Positions 44,987-57,195 of a stretch of DNA of 64,000 nucleotides are shown here, one piece after another. The notes below the pieces were generated by a model that saw nothing but the letters and a program-made list of their open reading frames with translations, was not told where the DNA came from and did not search any database. Origin of the DNA: Cyathus striatus (taxonomy: Eukaryota > Basidiomycota > Agaricomycetes > Agaricales > Nidulariaceae). Numbering within the stretch: the first letter of the stretch is position 1; the number at the start of each line of letters is the position of its first letter. The stretch is from the NCBI GenBank assembly GCA_025738555.1, contig JAOVFP010000010.1:3855501-3919500 (forward strand), written 5' to 3'. Made by a program: the position numbers and the translations under genes.

Positions 44987-45168
44987 AAATATTTTTAGCA
45001 GAATATTCTCTTTGGCCCCATTATACATTCATAATCCATACAACAATTAAACACATTGTTACCTTCCAACTTTATCTATATTAATCACCACTTCTCAACT
45101 ATAAATAATCTCATCATCCTATAAATAACTTCACATAACTTCCCACACTATAAATAATACTACAAGCC

Positions 45169-46758
45169 ATGACTGATAGCAAGCCCAAAGATAATGAAGG
45201 ACCAACCAGTCATAAACATACCAAGAATGACATGCCATTCAGAGGTATGCGAGGTGCTCCTCGCACCTTCAAAGGCGAATACTCTGAAGTTGTACGCTTC
45301 GTCAGAAATTATGATCGCCTACTAGACATGTACAATGTCACAGAAGACAAAGATAAATGTGAACTGATTAAAGAATATGTTTCACCTGCAGTGGAACGAT
45401 TCATTGATACATCAGATCATATGAAGGAAGCAGCTTATAGTTGGAAAGGACTTCGAGAAGAAATCCTAAACTACTATGATGCTGAAAGAGGCAAGGCAGC
45501 ATACATGCCTGAAGATTTAGTAACATTTGCTACCTATAGTAGTCATGAACCAATAATGACATTGGATGATTGGAAGAAATACTTTTGTGATTACAAGTCA
45601 ATTGCAGGATACCTTAAGGACAAGAATCATATTACCTCAGATCAATATAATGGATATTTCTGGATGGGAATTTCTGAAGATCTTAGGAACCTTTTAGAAA
45701 CCAAGCTAGTAGCAGGAGAGCCTACACATGACATGGCCAAGCCTTGGACTGTGTCAAAGATTACCGAAGCAGCAGAATCACACTTCAAGAGAGGTAAGTT
45801 TACTGATTTATTATTTTCAACTAACCATACAGGAAGACAATGGAGAGATATTGATCTTTCCGATTCTGAGTCATCTGATTATGACTCAGACTATGAATGG
45901 GAAAGAATTCAGAGGAAGATTAGAGCTCAAAGGCATAAGAAGGATAGGAAGCATAAGAAAGATAGAGAAAGGAAAGATACTAAAAATCGTACAGTATCTT
46001 TACCTGCACCAATTCCACCTGCACCAATTCCACCAGTTGCACCTAGACCAGGTGAGACAAATAATGGTGTAGCACGTTACCAGGGTAGTCCTGAAGAAAT
46101 AGAAGAATTAATTCACCAGTTAAATGCAATGTCACTCAATGACAAGCGCTATGCAGGATTGTACTACAGAGTTTTGACATTAGATAAGACAGGATTTGCT
46201 GCCAAATGTATTCGAGAACCTCCTAAGGGTAACATAGTCCAAAGAACATACAGAATCCCAGCAGAACAACCTTCAAAGTCACCTGCTACCTTTCCAAACA
46301 ACATAAATATGTCAAACCCACCCTTTCAATCTGGAATGTCAGCTGAATCTGGAATGTGTTATGGGTGTGGGAAAAGTGGACATATGATGAGAGATTGTCC
46401 AAAGTTAGCAGACTTCATACAGAAGGGTATCATTAAATGGGATAGCTATGGACGTAAATATACATTAGGAGATGGAACCAGAATCTATCATAAACCTGGG
46501 GAATCCTTATACCAAGCTGTCACACATTACTTAACACCTTCAAGTAATTTCATTTCAATCTCATCTGATGTAGAGTCATACTATGACAACCTGCAATCAC
46601 ATCATTACACTATCAATGAATCAGATGTAGACCATTCTGATTGGGATGATGAGTCACAACACGTGTTCAATTCACAATATAGTTCTTACCTCATTGATCC
46701 TAATTCAGACACAGATGATGAAGATGAACCTATGTATGTGTTTGCGAAAGAACAATGA
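45169..46758 (+). CDS. gag: Element III Gag (529 aa)
   Basis: Intact ORF from ATG at 45169 (MTDSKPKDNEGPTSHKHTK). Residues about 30-200 are helical Gag-type sequence (APRTFKGEYSEVVRFVRNYD, WKGLREEILNYYDAERGKA). A basic His/Lys/Arg region spans about 240-275. A Pro-rich linker (PAPIPPAPIPPVAP) precedes the zinc knuckle CYGCGKSGHMMRDC at residues 397-410, and the C-terminus is acidic (SDTDDEDEPMYVF). The protein would form the virus-like particle and bind element RNA. The stop TGA (46756-46758) overlaps the ATG of ORF2 (46755-46757) as ATGA. Confidence 0.9.
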   Translation: MTDSKPKDNEGPTSHKHTKNDMPFRGMRGAPRTFKGEYSEVVRFVRNYDRLLDMYNVTEDKDKCELIKEYVSPAVERFIDTSDHMKEAAYSWKGLREEILNYYDAERGKAAYMPEDLVTFATYSSHEPIMTLDDWKKYFCDYKSIAGYLKDKNHITSDQYNGYFWMGISEDLRNLLETKLVAGEPTHDMAKPWTVSKITEAAESHFKRGKFTDLLFSTNHTGRQWRDIDLSDSESSDYDSDYEWERIQRKIRAQRHKKDRKHKKDRERKDTKNRTVSLPAPIPPAPIPPVAPRPGETNNGVARYQGSPEEIEELIHQLNAMSLNDKRYAGLYYRVLTLDKTGFAAKCIREPPKGNIVQRTYRIPAEQPSKSPATFPNNINMSNPPFQSGMSAESGMCYGCGKSGHMMRDCPKLADFIQKGIIKWDSYGRKYTLGDGTRIYHKPGESLYQAVTHYLTPSSNFISISSDVESYYDNLQSHHYTINESDVDHSDWDDESQHVFNSQYSSYLIDPNSDTDDEDEPMYVFAKEQ

Positions 46759-49700
46759 AGTCAAACAAGAACCCCCGGAAATTAATATTTGATGGAGTTG
46801 AAGTACCACGTAAACCCTATGGAAAACCAACCCAAGATCCTGACAGAAAAACATCAGCTAAGCCATTGACTAAGCAAGATTGATGGGAAGCCAGACCTCT
46901 TGGACAGAAACCAATAACTCAAGCTCCATTTGCCACTCAAGATCGCTTGGATCAGAAACCAAAAGTGAGATTTGAGCCTCGTAAAGGCGAACCCGCATTT
47001 CGGAACCATCCCCAACAACATAATGGTGTTCAGTCCAAGGGAAAAGAAACAACTGCGCACGACATTGAAATGGCATCTCCAGAGGAAACTCCAGGGGAAG
47101 GAAAATATATCCCAGTTGATGCAAGGAAGACTAGTTGGAAAGAAAGAATTGTGGAGAACAGTAAGAAAACAATTCGTCCAGCACCTCTTAAAGAAGAAGC
47201 TAAGCCTGCCAAAAATGTTGGACGTCAAAGTGAGCTGTCATCACAAACAGACCCCAGATCAGTTGTAGAATCGATTCTAAACACGGATGTGGTATTGCCG
47301 CTTAAAACCATATTAGGTACTTCCAAAGAAGTAGCCAATAATTTACAAGAACGTCTTAAGGTTAAAAATGCCACTGCACCCACAAACACAAATAAAGCAT
47401 CACATTACATACATGAACGATCTTACCCCTATTCCATGGTAGCTACCACTGATTTGAGAAGTGAAGGCCCATTAATCAAAATTAAACTTTACCATGGTGG
47501 AAAAGAAGTTAAAGCTGTAATTGATACTGGATCTCAATTAAATATTATCAATGAACAGTTAGCAAATGAACTTGTTCGTATGCCAATGGATGTTACTCAG
47601 TCCATCACCATGACAGATGCAAATGGTGGTGAAGGAAGATTAAATGGACTCATAGAAAATGTAGAATTATCTAGTGGAGGATTAACCACTAGAGCAAATC
47701 TATATGTCAAAGAAGGAACACCCTTTGAAGTATTACTAGGAAGACCATGGCAAAGAGATTATAGAGTGTCAATTGAAGAATGTAATGAAGGCACTTACAT
47801 ACATATTACTGACCCCAGTCCTGGGGGTAAACAATATAAATTATGTGCCTTACAAGAAGAAGATTATTCAAGAAAAATAAATAGAAGGACTTTTTATACC
47901 TCTATAACCCAAGAAACAGCTGCACAGTCAGTCATGGGCTCGAATAGCCTATTACTAAGCAATATTACATCAGCTGATGATGTCATAAATAATAATTTCG
48001 GAAATAACCATGATTTTACTAATATTTCTGAAAGCGGACAAGCTTTACACAGCAGTAGTACTAATCCAAACAATTCTCAGAATTGGAACAATGCAGAAAG
48101 TAATACAAACATGGATAGAAGCACTAATGCAAATAATTATATGTATTGGCAAAATAGAAATAATATTCAGGATATTTTAAGCTTCAATAGAAACAATGGA
48201 AACATCTCTGAATACTGTGATTTTTCGGTGACATTGAAGGACAATGGGCACAATGGAAATTACCCAACACATTCCCACCCCATTGTTGAAATTAATCAGG
48301 ATTTAAATCGCTTTTCCCAGGGAAATAACGAAATTAATGCGGAATTAAAGAGTAATTCCCATGGGACAATTAAAATTAACTCATCTATTGATCTCAGACA
48401 AAAGTATTCAAGTAAAGAAAAGGAAACTACATTGTCTAGCACTTCGCAAAATTTTGTAGTTGAAAGTGAGGAAGGGAAAGAGTATAAAAGAACTCAAAAA
48501 TGCGCACCAAACTACACAGAAATCTATCACACAGCACTTGATCTACACTCTGCAGACATCACATTCCTCCCACCCACTATGCCAGTCATTTTGATCGATG
48601 ACGACCCCATGCTTCTTGGAAATGGAAGCGCTACCAAGGCATTTGGTCCAATTGATGGAGTTGTTGGAGCGCGAACACCCAAGGAATTGGTTCACGCAAG
48701 TGTCTTGGCTATTAAAGATCGCTTAGATAAGGGAGAACCCGATTTTCTTCGGCCTGGAACACTCACCACAGGCTCTACAGTCTATCTAGAACGCAGATTA
48801 GACCTATCTTCACACCCTATTGAAGAGCTTGTAGCACTGGATGCTACTTTGGTTGTTCATAATAGTCATACTGGTTTGTTAGGAGGATTGCGAGGACATG
48901 CTCATATCACTTTCTATCCTGATGCAGAATTCGAAGGACAAGCCGGACCGTGGGAACTTCGGCTTCCCTGTGATCGAGATAAGCAGTTTGCTGCTATCGC
49001 TCATTATTACGGACAGCAAAATGAACACCAGCCTTTCGACGATCCTTCCTTTCATCCCTCACTTGTTCCTGCTTGTTTTGATTCGAATCGTTCTGTTTTA
49101 ATTCCCGATTTTCCGGACAACCGAGTCACATCAAGTAACAAGAAACTGAACAATGACATCACTTGTCTTGATCCTGCCAATGTGTTTGCAGATCATTTGG
49201 CTACACTTTTGGACCATGATCACAATGGAGTAATGCCCATACTCAGCAAGATTGCTCCAAGGGATGTACAGTATGTATCTCACCTTGAGTTCGAGCTATT
49301 ACAGCGTATCGGAGATGTGGTCTTGAAAAAGACTGAAATGTGGGATACAGACGGTATTCCTTTACCAGAGGAATTAGTTTGGAGAAATGGGACTCGTACT
49401 GATTGTTACGAAATGTCTCATACAGTGTACCCCGACATTGAACGTATTTTTGCGCTGGCGCAAAAGACTTGGCCCAAGGAGATGGAAGGAGTATCTCTCC
49501 CTTCTATCACTCCTGCACACCCTGCCACCATGTACTTTGATCTTCCATTCAATTTCAATGATGTAGAAATCGTCTCAACCCCTCCTTATTCGCCTATTAC
49601 CGACCTCTCATATACCACCGGCTCGAATAACGATGTGGATGAACTCAATTCATCCATTTATGGCTCATCTTCGTCCTCATCTTCATCTTCTGAGGCAGCA

Positions 49701-51128
49701 GGCCTGCCTACACCTCCCCCATCGCCTGTCATTCATTCTCAGCCACCCAACACTCCTGCTACTATCAAGAAACCGCTCCATTTTTTTATGTCGAGTGTGG
49801 AGGAATATATTAACAATTCTTCAGAGGAAGAATCAGAGTCTACTTCAGAGGGAGACTCAAATTTCGAGGTATACGACTACCCACTCCTTTTCACTCCCCC
49901 TGGATTCGCAGGACGATCCGGACCCGTTATACCAGACATTAAACCCACAGGCGACACCTCAATGGAAGAAACTCCTTCCTTAATTCATCCATTACCCATT
50001 TCTTTGACACCAGCTCTCACTGTAACGGATACATCATCAATTACACGATCTCTCGATTCCGAAGTACCTCAGACACCTCCCAATGCACCGCTAGTTACAA
50101 ATGTTCCTCTTCCGACTTGGCTGCAGTCTCTGGATGCTTTATTCATGACACCAATCGGTTCTATTCCCCCACCTATCACTCCTATCGAAAACCTGTTCCT
50201 ATCTTCGCTATATTCACCTCCTATTACCCAGACACGACCTCCGTACGTTCCAGTGCCAAGCCCTATTCAAACTTCGAATTTTATTCCGAATTGACCTCCT
50301 ACACCTTTCCCTAAGCCGAGGTACGCCATGCCTCACCATATGAGCTCACCTTCATCGTCAACGTTGCCGGACAACATCGACGCACTATTTAACCCGTCCA
50401 GCGTTCCATTTGTCCCTACACACTACCACCCTATGCCTATATCGACGTCGCCATCGCCTACCTTCGTATCACCCGCTGCTACTGCACTATGGAACGCGTC
50501 TGCATATATTCCACCTCAGCCACTTCAAGTCTTTTTTATTCATGGTACTGGAGCAGCACCACCCACCTCTCCGAGTTCCACTTCTTCTGAATTAAACCCA
50601 AGTGCTCCTGATTTTATTCCACAAGCACAGGTGCTTCAAACGTCGACTTCTACCACCCCAGCACCATCCCCTTCACTCACAACGCCTGCATCAGCCACCA
50701 GCATGATGCCCAGCCTCACCGATGCAAGCTCTTTATCTACGCGCCTCGAAACGACACAAGCGTCTTCGTCTTCACTATCTGAGCGTTCTGGAACGCCAGA
50801 GTCTCTTCCCTCTCTCGCTACTGTTTTGGAAAGTAGCCAGAGCAACGCGTCAACAAGCAGTAAGAAGAAACGCGTCCGATGCAGTGCACGCATGACCACA
50901 GGACGAGGTCCTCCTGCAGCACGCAAGCCTAAACGCCTTACATCGACGTCTACACCCGTAGATATGCCGCCACCATCGAATATTCCAGAGCACAACGTGC
51001 ACAGAGTCGCTGGCGATGCACAGAGTAGCCGTAGTACACAATGGACAATAACCTCCCCTCGTCCATGCTCTCCTCAGACCGCCAAACGTTACCATCCGTT
51101 TCGTACACCACAGGAGCCTTCTAAGTAA
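46755..51128 (+). CDS. Element III ORF2: aspartic protease with ~1,150-residue extension of unknown function
   Basis: ATG at 46755 overlaps the gag stop. The frame continues to TAA at 51126-51128 (1,457 codons) with in-frame TGA at 46881-46883 (before WEARPLGQKP, arginine likely) and 50292-50294. The retropepsin active site AVIDTGSQLNIINEQLANEL starts near residue 255, and VLLGRPWQRDYRV is the second conserved strand near residue 330. Next are an Asn/Ser-rich stretch (to ~600) and a folded-looking region from PPTMPVILIDDDPML (48573) to MYFDLPFNFNDVEIV (49573), with GLLGGLRGHAHITFYPDAEF. A Ser/Pro-rich C-terminus includes (Ser)9 and PTPPPSP. Only the protease is recognised. The extension might be translated alone or cut out by the protease (inference). 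Confidence 0.75.
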
Positions 51129-52672
51129 GCGCTTCAATTATCCTGGTCCATTCCGATAAGCTTGCATTATACCAATTTCAACTTGTTCTTTTCTCGTTGT
51201 CCTTATTATACCCCCTGATTTCCTTATACTTTCGCTTTTTTTTACCACTTACAATGGTTCTACGTACTTTCATTTCTTTACTGTCGATCTCTTATCATAC
51301 TCTTCACATATACCCCTCCCCCTTTAACGTTACACACTTTATTTGGTTCTTACAGTCTCATTATATCTTTTTCTGCGCTCAATTCCTTTACATACTCCTA
51401 TTTACATACAGATTATATACCCTTTTCGGCTCGTAATCACTGTGTTGACACAGTTATACCAATCGTTTACCTTTACAGTCAATATAGCACATTTATGCAG
51501 CTTTCTATGTGCACTTACGAACTCATGATTATTTTATTTTCGCTACCAGTTCCTCAAAAACTCTTAAATTCGATATTATAAGCCTCAAACGTTGTTATAT
51601 TTGAACTTTAAGCCACAAAAATTCGCCTGTGACTAGATACGATTATAATACAGCATACCTACTAATTAGAAAGTGTGATATACAAAAATGATGGAATTCC
51701 AAGAGTTTTGGATAATGAGCGCGTTAAGACGACGTTCTGGCGCGTCAAATTACATGACCGTTAAAAGCGGACACGCTCGCAAATATCAATGCCTTATCGT
51801 CATTATTATCTTTTCAAGACCACACACTTCAAATATATATCAAGTACAACAAGTTAAATAAATTATATTATGAATAGAAGCACTATGTTTGGTTAAATAC
51901 TATTTAAAAGAGCACTTCTAGGATCATAATTATTTTTCGATAAAAATTCACTTTATGACAATCATAATGCTATCAGCAGTATTTTAGAATATTAAATATT
52001 AGTACTATCATCTACTCACATTTATACATTACATTATAATTAACAAAAGTATGCACCCAAGGTGTATGACTTATAATATTTAAAATATGCTGTATAAATG
52101 TTATCAGCTTTTCTGTTTTCCAAAAACATCAGAAGGCCATAGAATAACTTTTATTTTGAAGATAGATAACTAATGAATATATCTATGAGAAAATGGAACC
52201 TTAGTCTCCCATAATATTTGAGATATGGACCAAAGTTGTGTATGATAGAGTCAGGACGACACTCTGGCACGTCAAGTCACGTGATAAAAGCCGTTAACAC
52301 CGAATCTCGGATTTAATATATTATCACCATCGGCAACATATTCTGTCATAACAATGATGTTACTACAGCTATTTTATGACTACATTTTTCAAATATTCAA
52401 GTAACAGTACAATTATAATAAATTCTCACCACAACCAGCAATGCATATTATTTTAATATTTAATTATAGCACCCAGAGCGAAATTATAAATTTATACTCA
52501 ACAGTCTATATTTAATATACATCATCTCAGCAACAATTCAATAACACACTGTCAACCACTTATTATTACAAATAAAATTACCACATTACAAATACAACTA
52601 TACATCACTCATCACACAGGACACCATAACAACATAACACACAGCAAATTATAACACACTCAAATAACAACC
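51129..52672 (+). other. 1.5-kb non-coding gap between ORF2 and pol of element III
   Basis: AT-rich, with no ORF above noise. A degenerate direct repeat about 530 bp apart is visible: GACGACGTTCTGGCGCGTCA near 51729 and GACGACACTCTGGCACGTCA near 52254, each followed by a CATGACCGTTAAAAGC/CGTGATAAAAGCCGTTAA-like stretch. It may hold the promoter or splice/initiation signals for pol, which has its own ATG at 52673. Confidence 0.5.
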
Positions 52673-55600
52673 ATGACAATACAAACTAATAAATATCAGA
52701 AATTTGCGAATTTTACCAGGGAACTAAATCTTATCAAGTTCCCTGTGTCCCCAAATAATAAACCAACTATCAACTATATGGAACTGAACAACAACAACAA
52801 ATTTATGTTGGAACCCTTTGAAATAGTAACTGATTACAACCCAGAAGATGATGATGAATATATTATATACCCAGCAGATGTAGAAGTGGAAGGCCAACCA
52901 TTAAAAGCATTTACAGCTTATAAAAGGGTAGATAAGAAAGTTCGCCCAGTCTCTACATCATTTCCACCAGAGTGTGAAGTCACACGAGTTATTCCTGAAG
53001 ACCCATTACTCACCTTACCCCCACTACCTACCCAACCACCTGAATTTACTCCTACTGATAAAATATCAGTGGAACGTATTAAAGAACTAAATATTAATTG
53101 TGATGGATTCCTATGGCCAGAAGAAGAGAAAATATTTAAACATGTTATGGTTCTTAATGAATCTGGAATCGCTTTTGAAGATAAAGAGTGTGGAACATTA
53201 AAAGAATCTTATTTTTCACCATATATTATACCCACTGTTCCCCATACCCCTTGGGAATATAAAAATATTCCAATACCTCCTGGAATATTAGACAAAGTAA
53301 TTGAAGTACTAAAATTAAAGATAGAAGCAGGAGTTTATGAACCTAGTCAATCATCATACCGTTCACGTTGGTTTTGTGTACTAAAGAAAAATGGAAAACT
53401 GAGAATAGTACATGATCTACAGCCACTGAATCGTGTATCCATTCAAGATGCAGGAATGCTACCTATTGTAGATGATTCTGTAGAAGGCTTTGCAGGGAGA
53501 AAATGCTACACAGTTTTTGATCTATTCTGGGGATTTGATGCTCGTAAAATTCATCCTCATAGTAGAGATCTTACTGCATTTATGACTCCTTTAGGACTAT
53601 TACAAATAACATCATTACCAACAGGTTATACTGATTCCCCTTCCGAATTTCAGAAATGCATGGTGTTTATTTTACATGAAGAAATACTACAAGTTGCTAA
53701 CATATTTATTGATGACCTGCCAATCAAGGGACCAGCTAGCCAGTATCTTAATAAAAATGGAGAACCAGAAACAATTAAAGGAAATTCTGGTATTAGACGT
53801 TTTATTTGGGAACATGCACAAGATGTACACCGCATTATGCATCGTGTAAAATGTGCAGGTGCAACATTTGCAGCAAAGAAAGCTCAAATATGCATGTCAG
53901 AAGTACTCATTGTTGGACAAAAGTGTAATGCAGATGGACGTATACCTGATAATGATAAAGTAAACAAGATATTAAACTGGCCTAAATTGGAGACACCAAG
54001 AGATGTTAGACGTTTTCTAGGACTATGTGGTACTGTACGAATTTGGATAGAAAATTATTCAAAATTAGTGCGACCCTTAACAGAACTCTATCACCATGAT
54101 AAAGAGTTTATCTGGACAGATAAACGCCAAGAAGCATTTGAGCGAATTAAACATCTAGTTACATCAGCACCAGCACTGCATCCAATAGATTATAAGTCTG
54201 ATAGACCCGTAATCTTATCTGTTGATTCTAGTTCGGAAGCAAGTGGTATGATCTTATCACAACTAGATGAGAAAGGTAAACGCCGACCAGCCCGCTATGG
54301 ATCGCTTCCCATGAGTGAAAGAGAGTCCCGCTACTCTCAGCCTAAGCTAGAACTCTTTGGGTTATACAAAGCATTACATCATTGGAGACTTTACATTATT
54401 GGAGTTAAAATACTACATGTCGAAGTAGATGCAAAATATATTAAAGGCATGTTAAATGAACCTGATTTGCAACCTAATGCAGCTGTAAATCGGTGGATTC
54501 AAGGAATACTAATGTTCGATTTCAAAATAATTCATGTTCCGGCTACAAACTTTAAAGGACCCGATGCCCTTTCCCGCCATCCTTTGGCTGAAGGAGAAAT
54601 AGCCGAAGAAGATGATGACTCCTGGTTAGATGATGTAGCATTATTGACGCTTATTCCAGATCGAAACCTTAAAAGTTTCTATCTTACTGTTCCTGAAAAA
54701 TTACCATATTCGCCCATTAGTTTACCTTCATGCTTGGTGTCAAGGCAGACATATGAGAAAATGCTAACTCAAATTTGCCATTTTTTAGAAACTTTAGAAG
54801 TTCCAGTTTTTTAAAATCAACAGAAGAGATGGAGATTCCTTGCCAAGGCAACTGAATTCTTCATGAGAGAAAACAAGATGTATAAGCGAAATGAACGTCA
54901 TCCACCACTTTTAGTAATAACAGACCCTGAGAAGCGCTTAAGTATTTTGATGCAGGCACATGAGAATTTAGGTCATCGTGGAGTTCAAGCCATTTTTGAA
55001 ACATTGCGTAGGCGATTTTTCTGGCTACACATGCATGCTGATGTATATCATCACGTACAATCATGTCATCAGTGCCAAATTCGATCATTGAAGAAGAAAG
55101 AAATACCTTTGACAGTATCAGTACCTACTACAATATTTAGTAAAATATATATTGATGTAATGGTTATGCCCCCAGCAAAAGGATTCAAATATATCGTTGC
55201 TGCTAGAGATGATCTTACTGGAACATGTGAAGTCCATGCACTCAGGAAAAATACCTCAGAAGAATTAGCGAGATTCTTCCGAGATCAGATCTATCACCGA
55301 TATGGTATACCTATTCAGGTTACTACAGATAATGGATCCGAAGTACAGAAGGCTTTTAAAAGTTTAATGATCAAATTGAATGTACCTCAAGTTCAGATTA
55401 GTCCCTATAATAAACATGCAAATGGCGTTGTAGAAAGAGGACATTTCACATTACGTCAAGCCCTATTAAAATCATGTGCAGGACAGTTGTCAAAATGGCC
55501 TGAATATCTCGGAGCAGCAGCCTTCGCTGATCGAATATCCATAAGCCAAGTAACAGGATTCTCACCATTCCAATTATTACATGCAACCGATCCAATTTTA

Positions 55601-56038
55601 CCTTTTGACTTGGTAGAAGCCACATTTTTAGTAGAAGGATTTAGAAAGGGAATGTCTACAACCGATCTACTAGCATTGAGAATACAGCAGTTAATGAAGC
55701 ATGAGAAAGACATAGTGAAAGCTTCAGATACATTACAAAAATCGCGCTTTAAGTCCAAAGAGCAATTTGAAAGAAGATTTAGAAGGAAGTTACTTCGTGA
55801 TGAATATGATCCTGGAGAACTAGTGTTAGTCCGGAATACCCGATATGAAATGCAACTAGATAAAAAGAATTATGCACGATACTGTGGTCCATATGAAGTT
55901 ATTAAAAAGACATTAGGAGGAGCATACAAAGTACAAGAACTAGATGGATCAGTGGTATATTCGCCTATAGCTGCATTCAGAGTAATTCCGTATATTCACA
56001 GAGATCATTGGTTTATGAAAGATAACAAACATAAATAA
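52673..56038 (+). CDS. pol: Element III reverse transcriptase, RNase H and integrase (one TAA)
   Basis: Frame from ATG 52673 (MTIQTNKYQKFANFTREL) to 56038, 1,121 codons, interrupted only by TAA at 54812-54814. RT: VYEPSQSSYRSRWFCVLKKN, LRIVHDLQPLN, TVFDLFWGFDARKIHP, catalytic FIDD in NIFIDDLPIKGPASQY (residue ~345), GIRRFIWEHAQDVHRIMHRV. RNase H: ILSVDSSSEASGMILSQLDE, ESRYSQPKLELFGLYKAL, VEVDAKYIKGMLNEPDLQ, GPDALSRHP. Integrase: HENLGHRG and CHQC zinc motif, then D (codon at 55154), D (55328, TTDNGSE) and E (55433, VVERGH), giving D,D-35-E spacing. All catalytic residues are present. The TAA fits a single change such as CAA to TAA. Pol is not in frame with ORF2. Confidence 0.9.
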
Positions 56039-56231
56039 GTAAACATAACCGATTCAGATTCAGGGTCACAAGATTCAGATTCAGATACCGATTAGGTTGA
56101 TGACATCTGGAACTATCACTAAAATGGAAACGAATAAAATTTTAATTTAAAAACACGTTGAACCATATTAAAAAGGAGCGCGAGCGCATTTTTTTAGTAA
56201 CTCAAACCTCTTCGCATCACAATTTTCACTC

Positions 56232-57011
56232 ATGTCTACTCGCAACTCCACATCTTCAACCTCTCCTAACTCTGGTGCCAACCGGCCTACTTCCCCCACC
56301 TCTCTCTTGGCTGTTGCCACCCATTTCCTCGACTATGCCTTTCCTCCCACTCCATCGCCTCTCACTGAAATTTCAATGACCGACCTTTCACCAATTTTGG
56401 GAACCGAATCCCTTCCCCCCACTCCTTCATCTGCCAGTATTAGCGAAGATTCCGACATATACCCCTATCGCCATGCACCACCCATTCGATTCGATGAAAA
56501 TGGAGACCGTTTTGTTGATCTTGGGAATGCAAGATTCACCTGGTCACCCCAGGAATCGGCTAAGGTATTCAGCCTCAAGTCACTTCCCAAAGACACGCTC
56601 CCTCCTCATCTTAATCCACACCATCTCAACATTATCGAAATTTGTCATGGAGACCAACCCTTCCAATTCCATCCCTACACTCTCTTCATCGACCCCATGT
56701 ACAATTGGACCCCACACTCCAACACACCCTTTACAGAACGAGTTCCCTACTGTGCGTATCAATACCTTGTAACACAATCTGGATATCAGTACTGGATTGC
56801 AAGAGCATACTTCCATGGTATGTTACTTCGTGTTCATTGTCCCTTCATTGTTCGCATCCCTGTTGGATATGTCCAACAAGTGGAATGTCCCCCCCTTGGA
56901 TCCGCGCTTTTCTCACAGATTCCCGAGGAGCACCTGGATTGGAAGGAAGAGGAGGAAGAGAGACAGGGTTTCCTTAGTAGTTTACGCTCTTGGTTTTCTT
57001 GCAGTATCTAA
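56232..57011 (+). CDS. Element III accessory ORF after pol (259 aa), unknown
   Basis: Intact ORF with ATG at 56232 (MSTRNSTSSTSPNSGANRPT). The Ser/Pro/Thr-rich N-terminus (to ~80) is followed by a compact-looking domain: VDLGNARFTWSPQESAKVFS, NIIEICHGDQPFQFHPYTLF, PYCAYQYLVTQSGYQYWIAR and FIVRIPVGYVQQVECPPLGS. The tail is acidic (DWKEEEEERQGF). There is no signal peptide and no convincing membrane segment, so it is not a typical envelope protein despite its env-like position. No known family recognised. It is preserved without stops in a young element, which suggests it matters to the element. Confidence 0.7.
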   Translation: MSTRNSTSSTSPNSGANRPTSPTSLLAVATHFLDYAFPPTPSPLTEISMTDLSPILGTESLPPTPSSASISEDSDIYPYRHAPPIRFDENGDRFVDLGNARFTWSPQESAKVFSLKSLPKDTLPPHLNPHHLNIIEICHGDQPFQFHPYTLFIDPMYNWTPHSNTPFTERVPYCAYQYLVTQSGYQYWIARAYFHGMLLRVHCPFIVRIPVGYVQQVECPPLGSALFSQIPEEHLDWKEEEEERQGFLSSLRSWFSCSI

Positions 57012-57195
57012 TCTAGTCATTAAATTTTTCTCCTTTCTTACAACACATCAGTTCTTTTGTTTCTTTTACTTGCTATCTTCTATCGTTTTTAGTTTCTTTT
57101 ACAGCTTATAAATATAAACGAAAATTTAATAGTGGAATTCAGTCATTGCATACATCGCAACTGAGGACAGTTGAATTCTCAAGTTCCCCGTGCTG

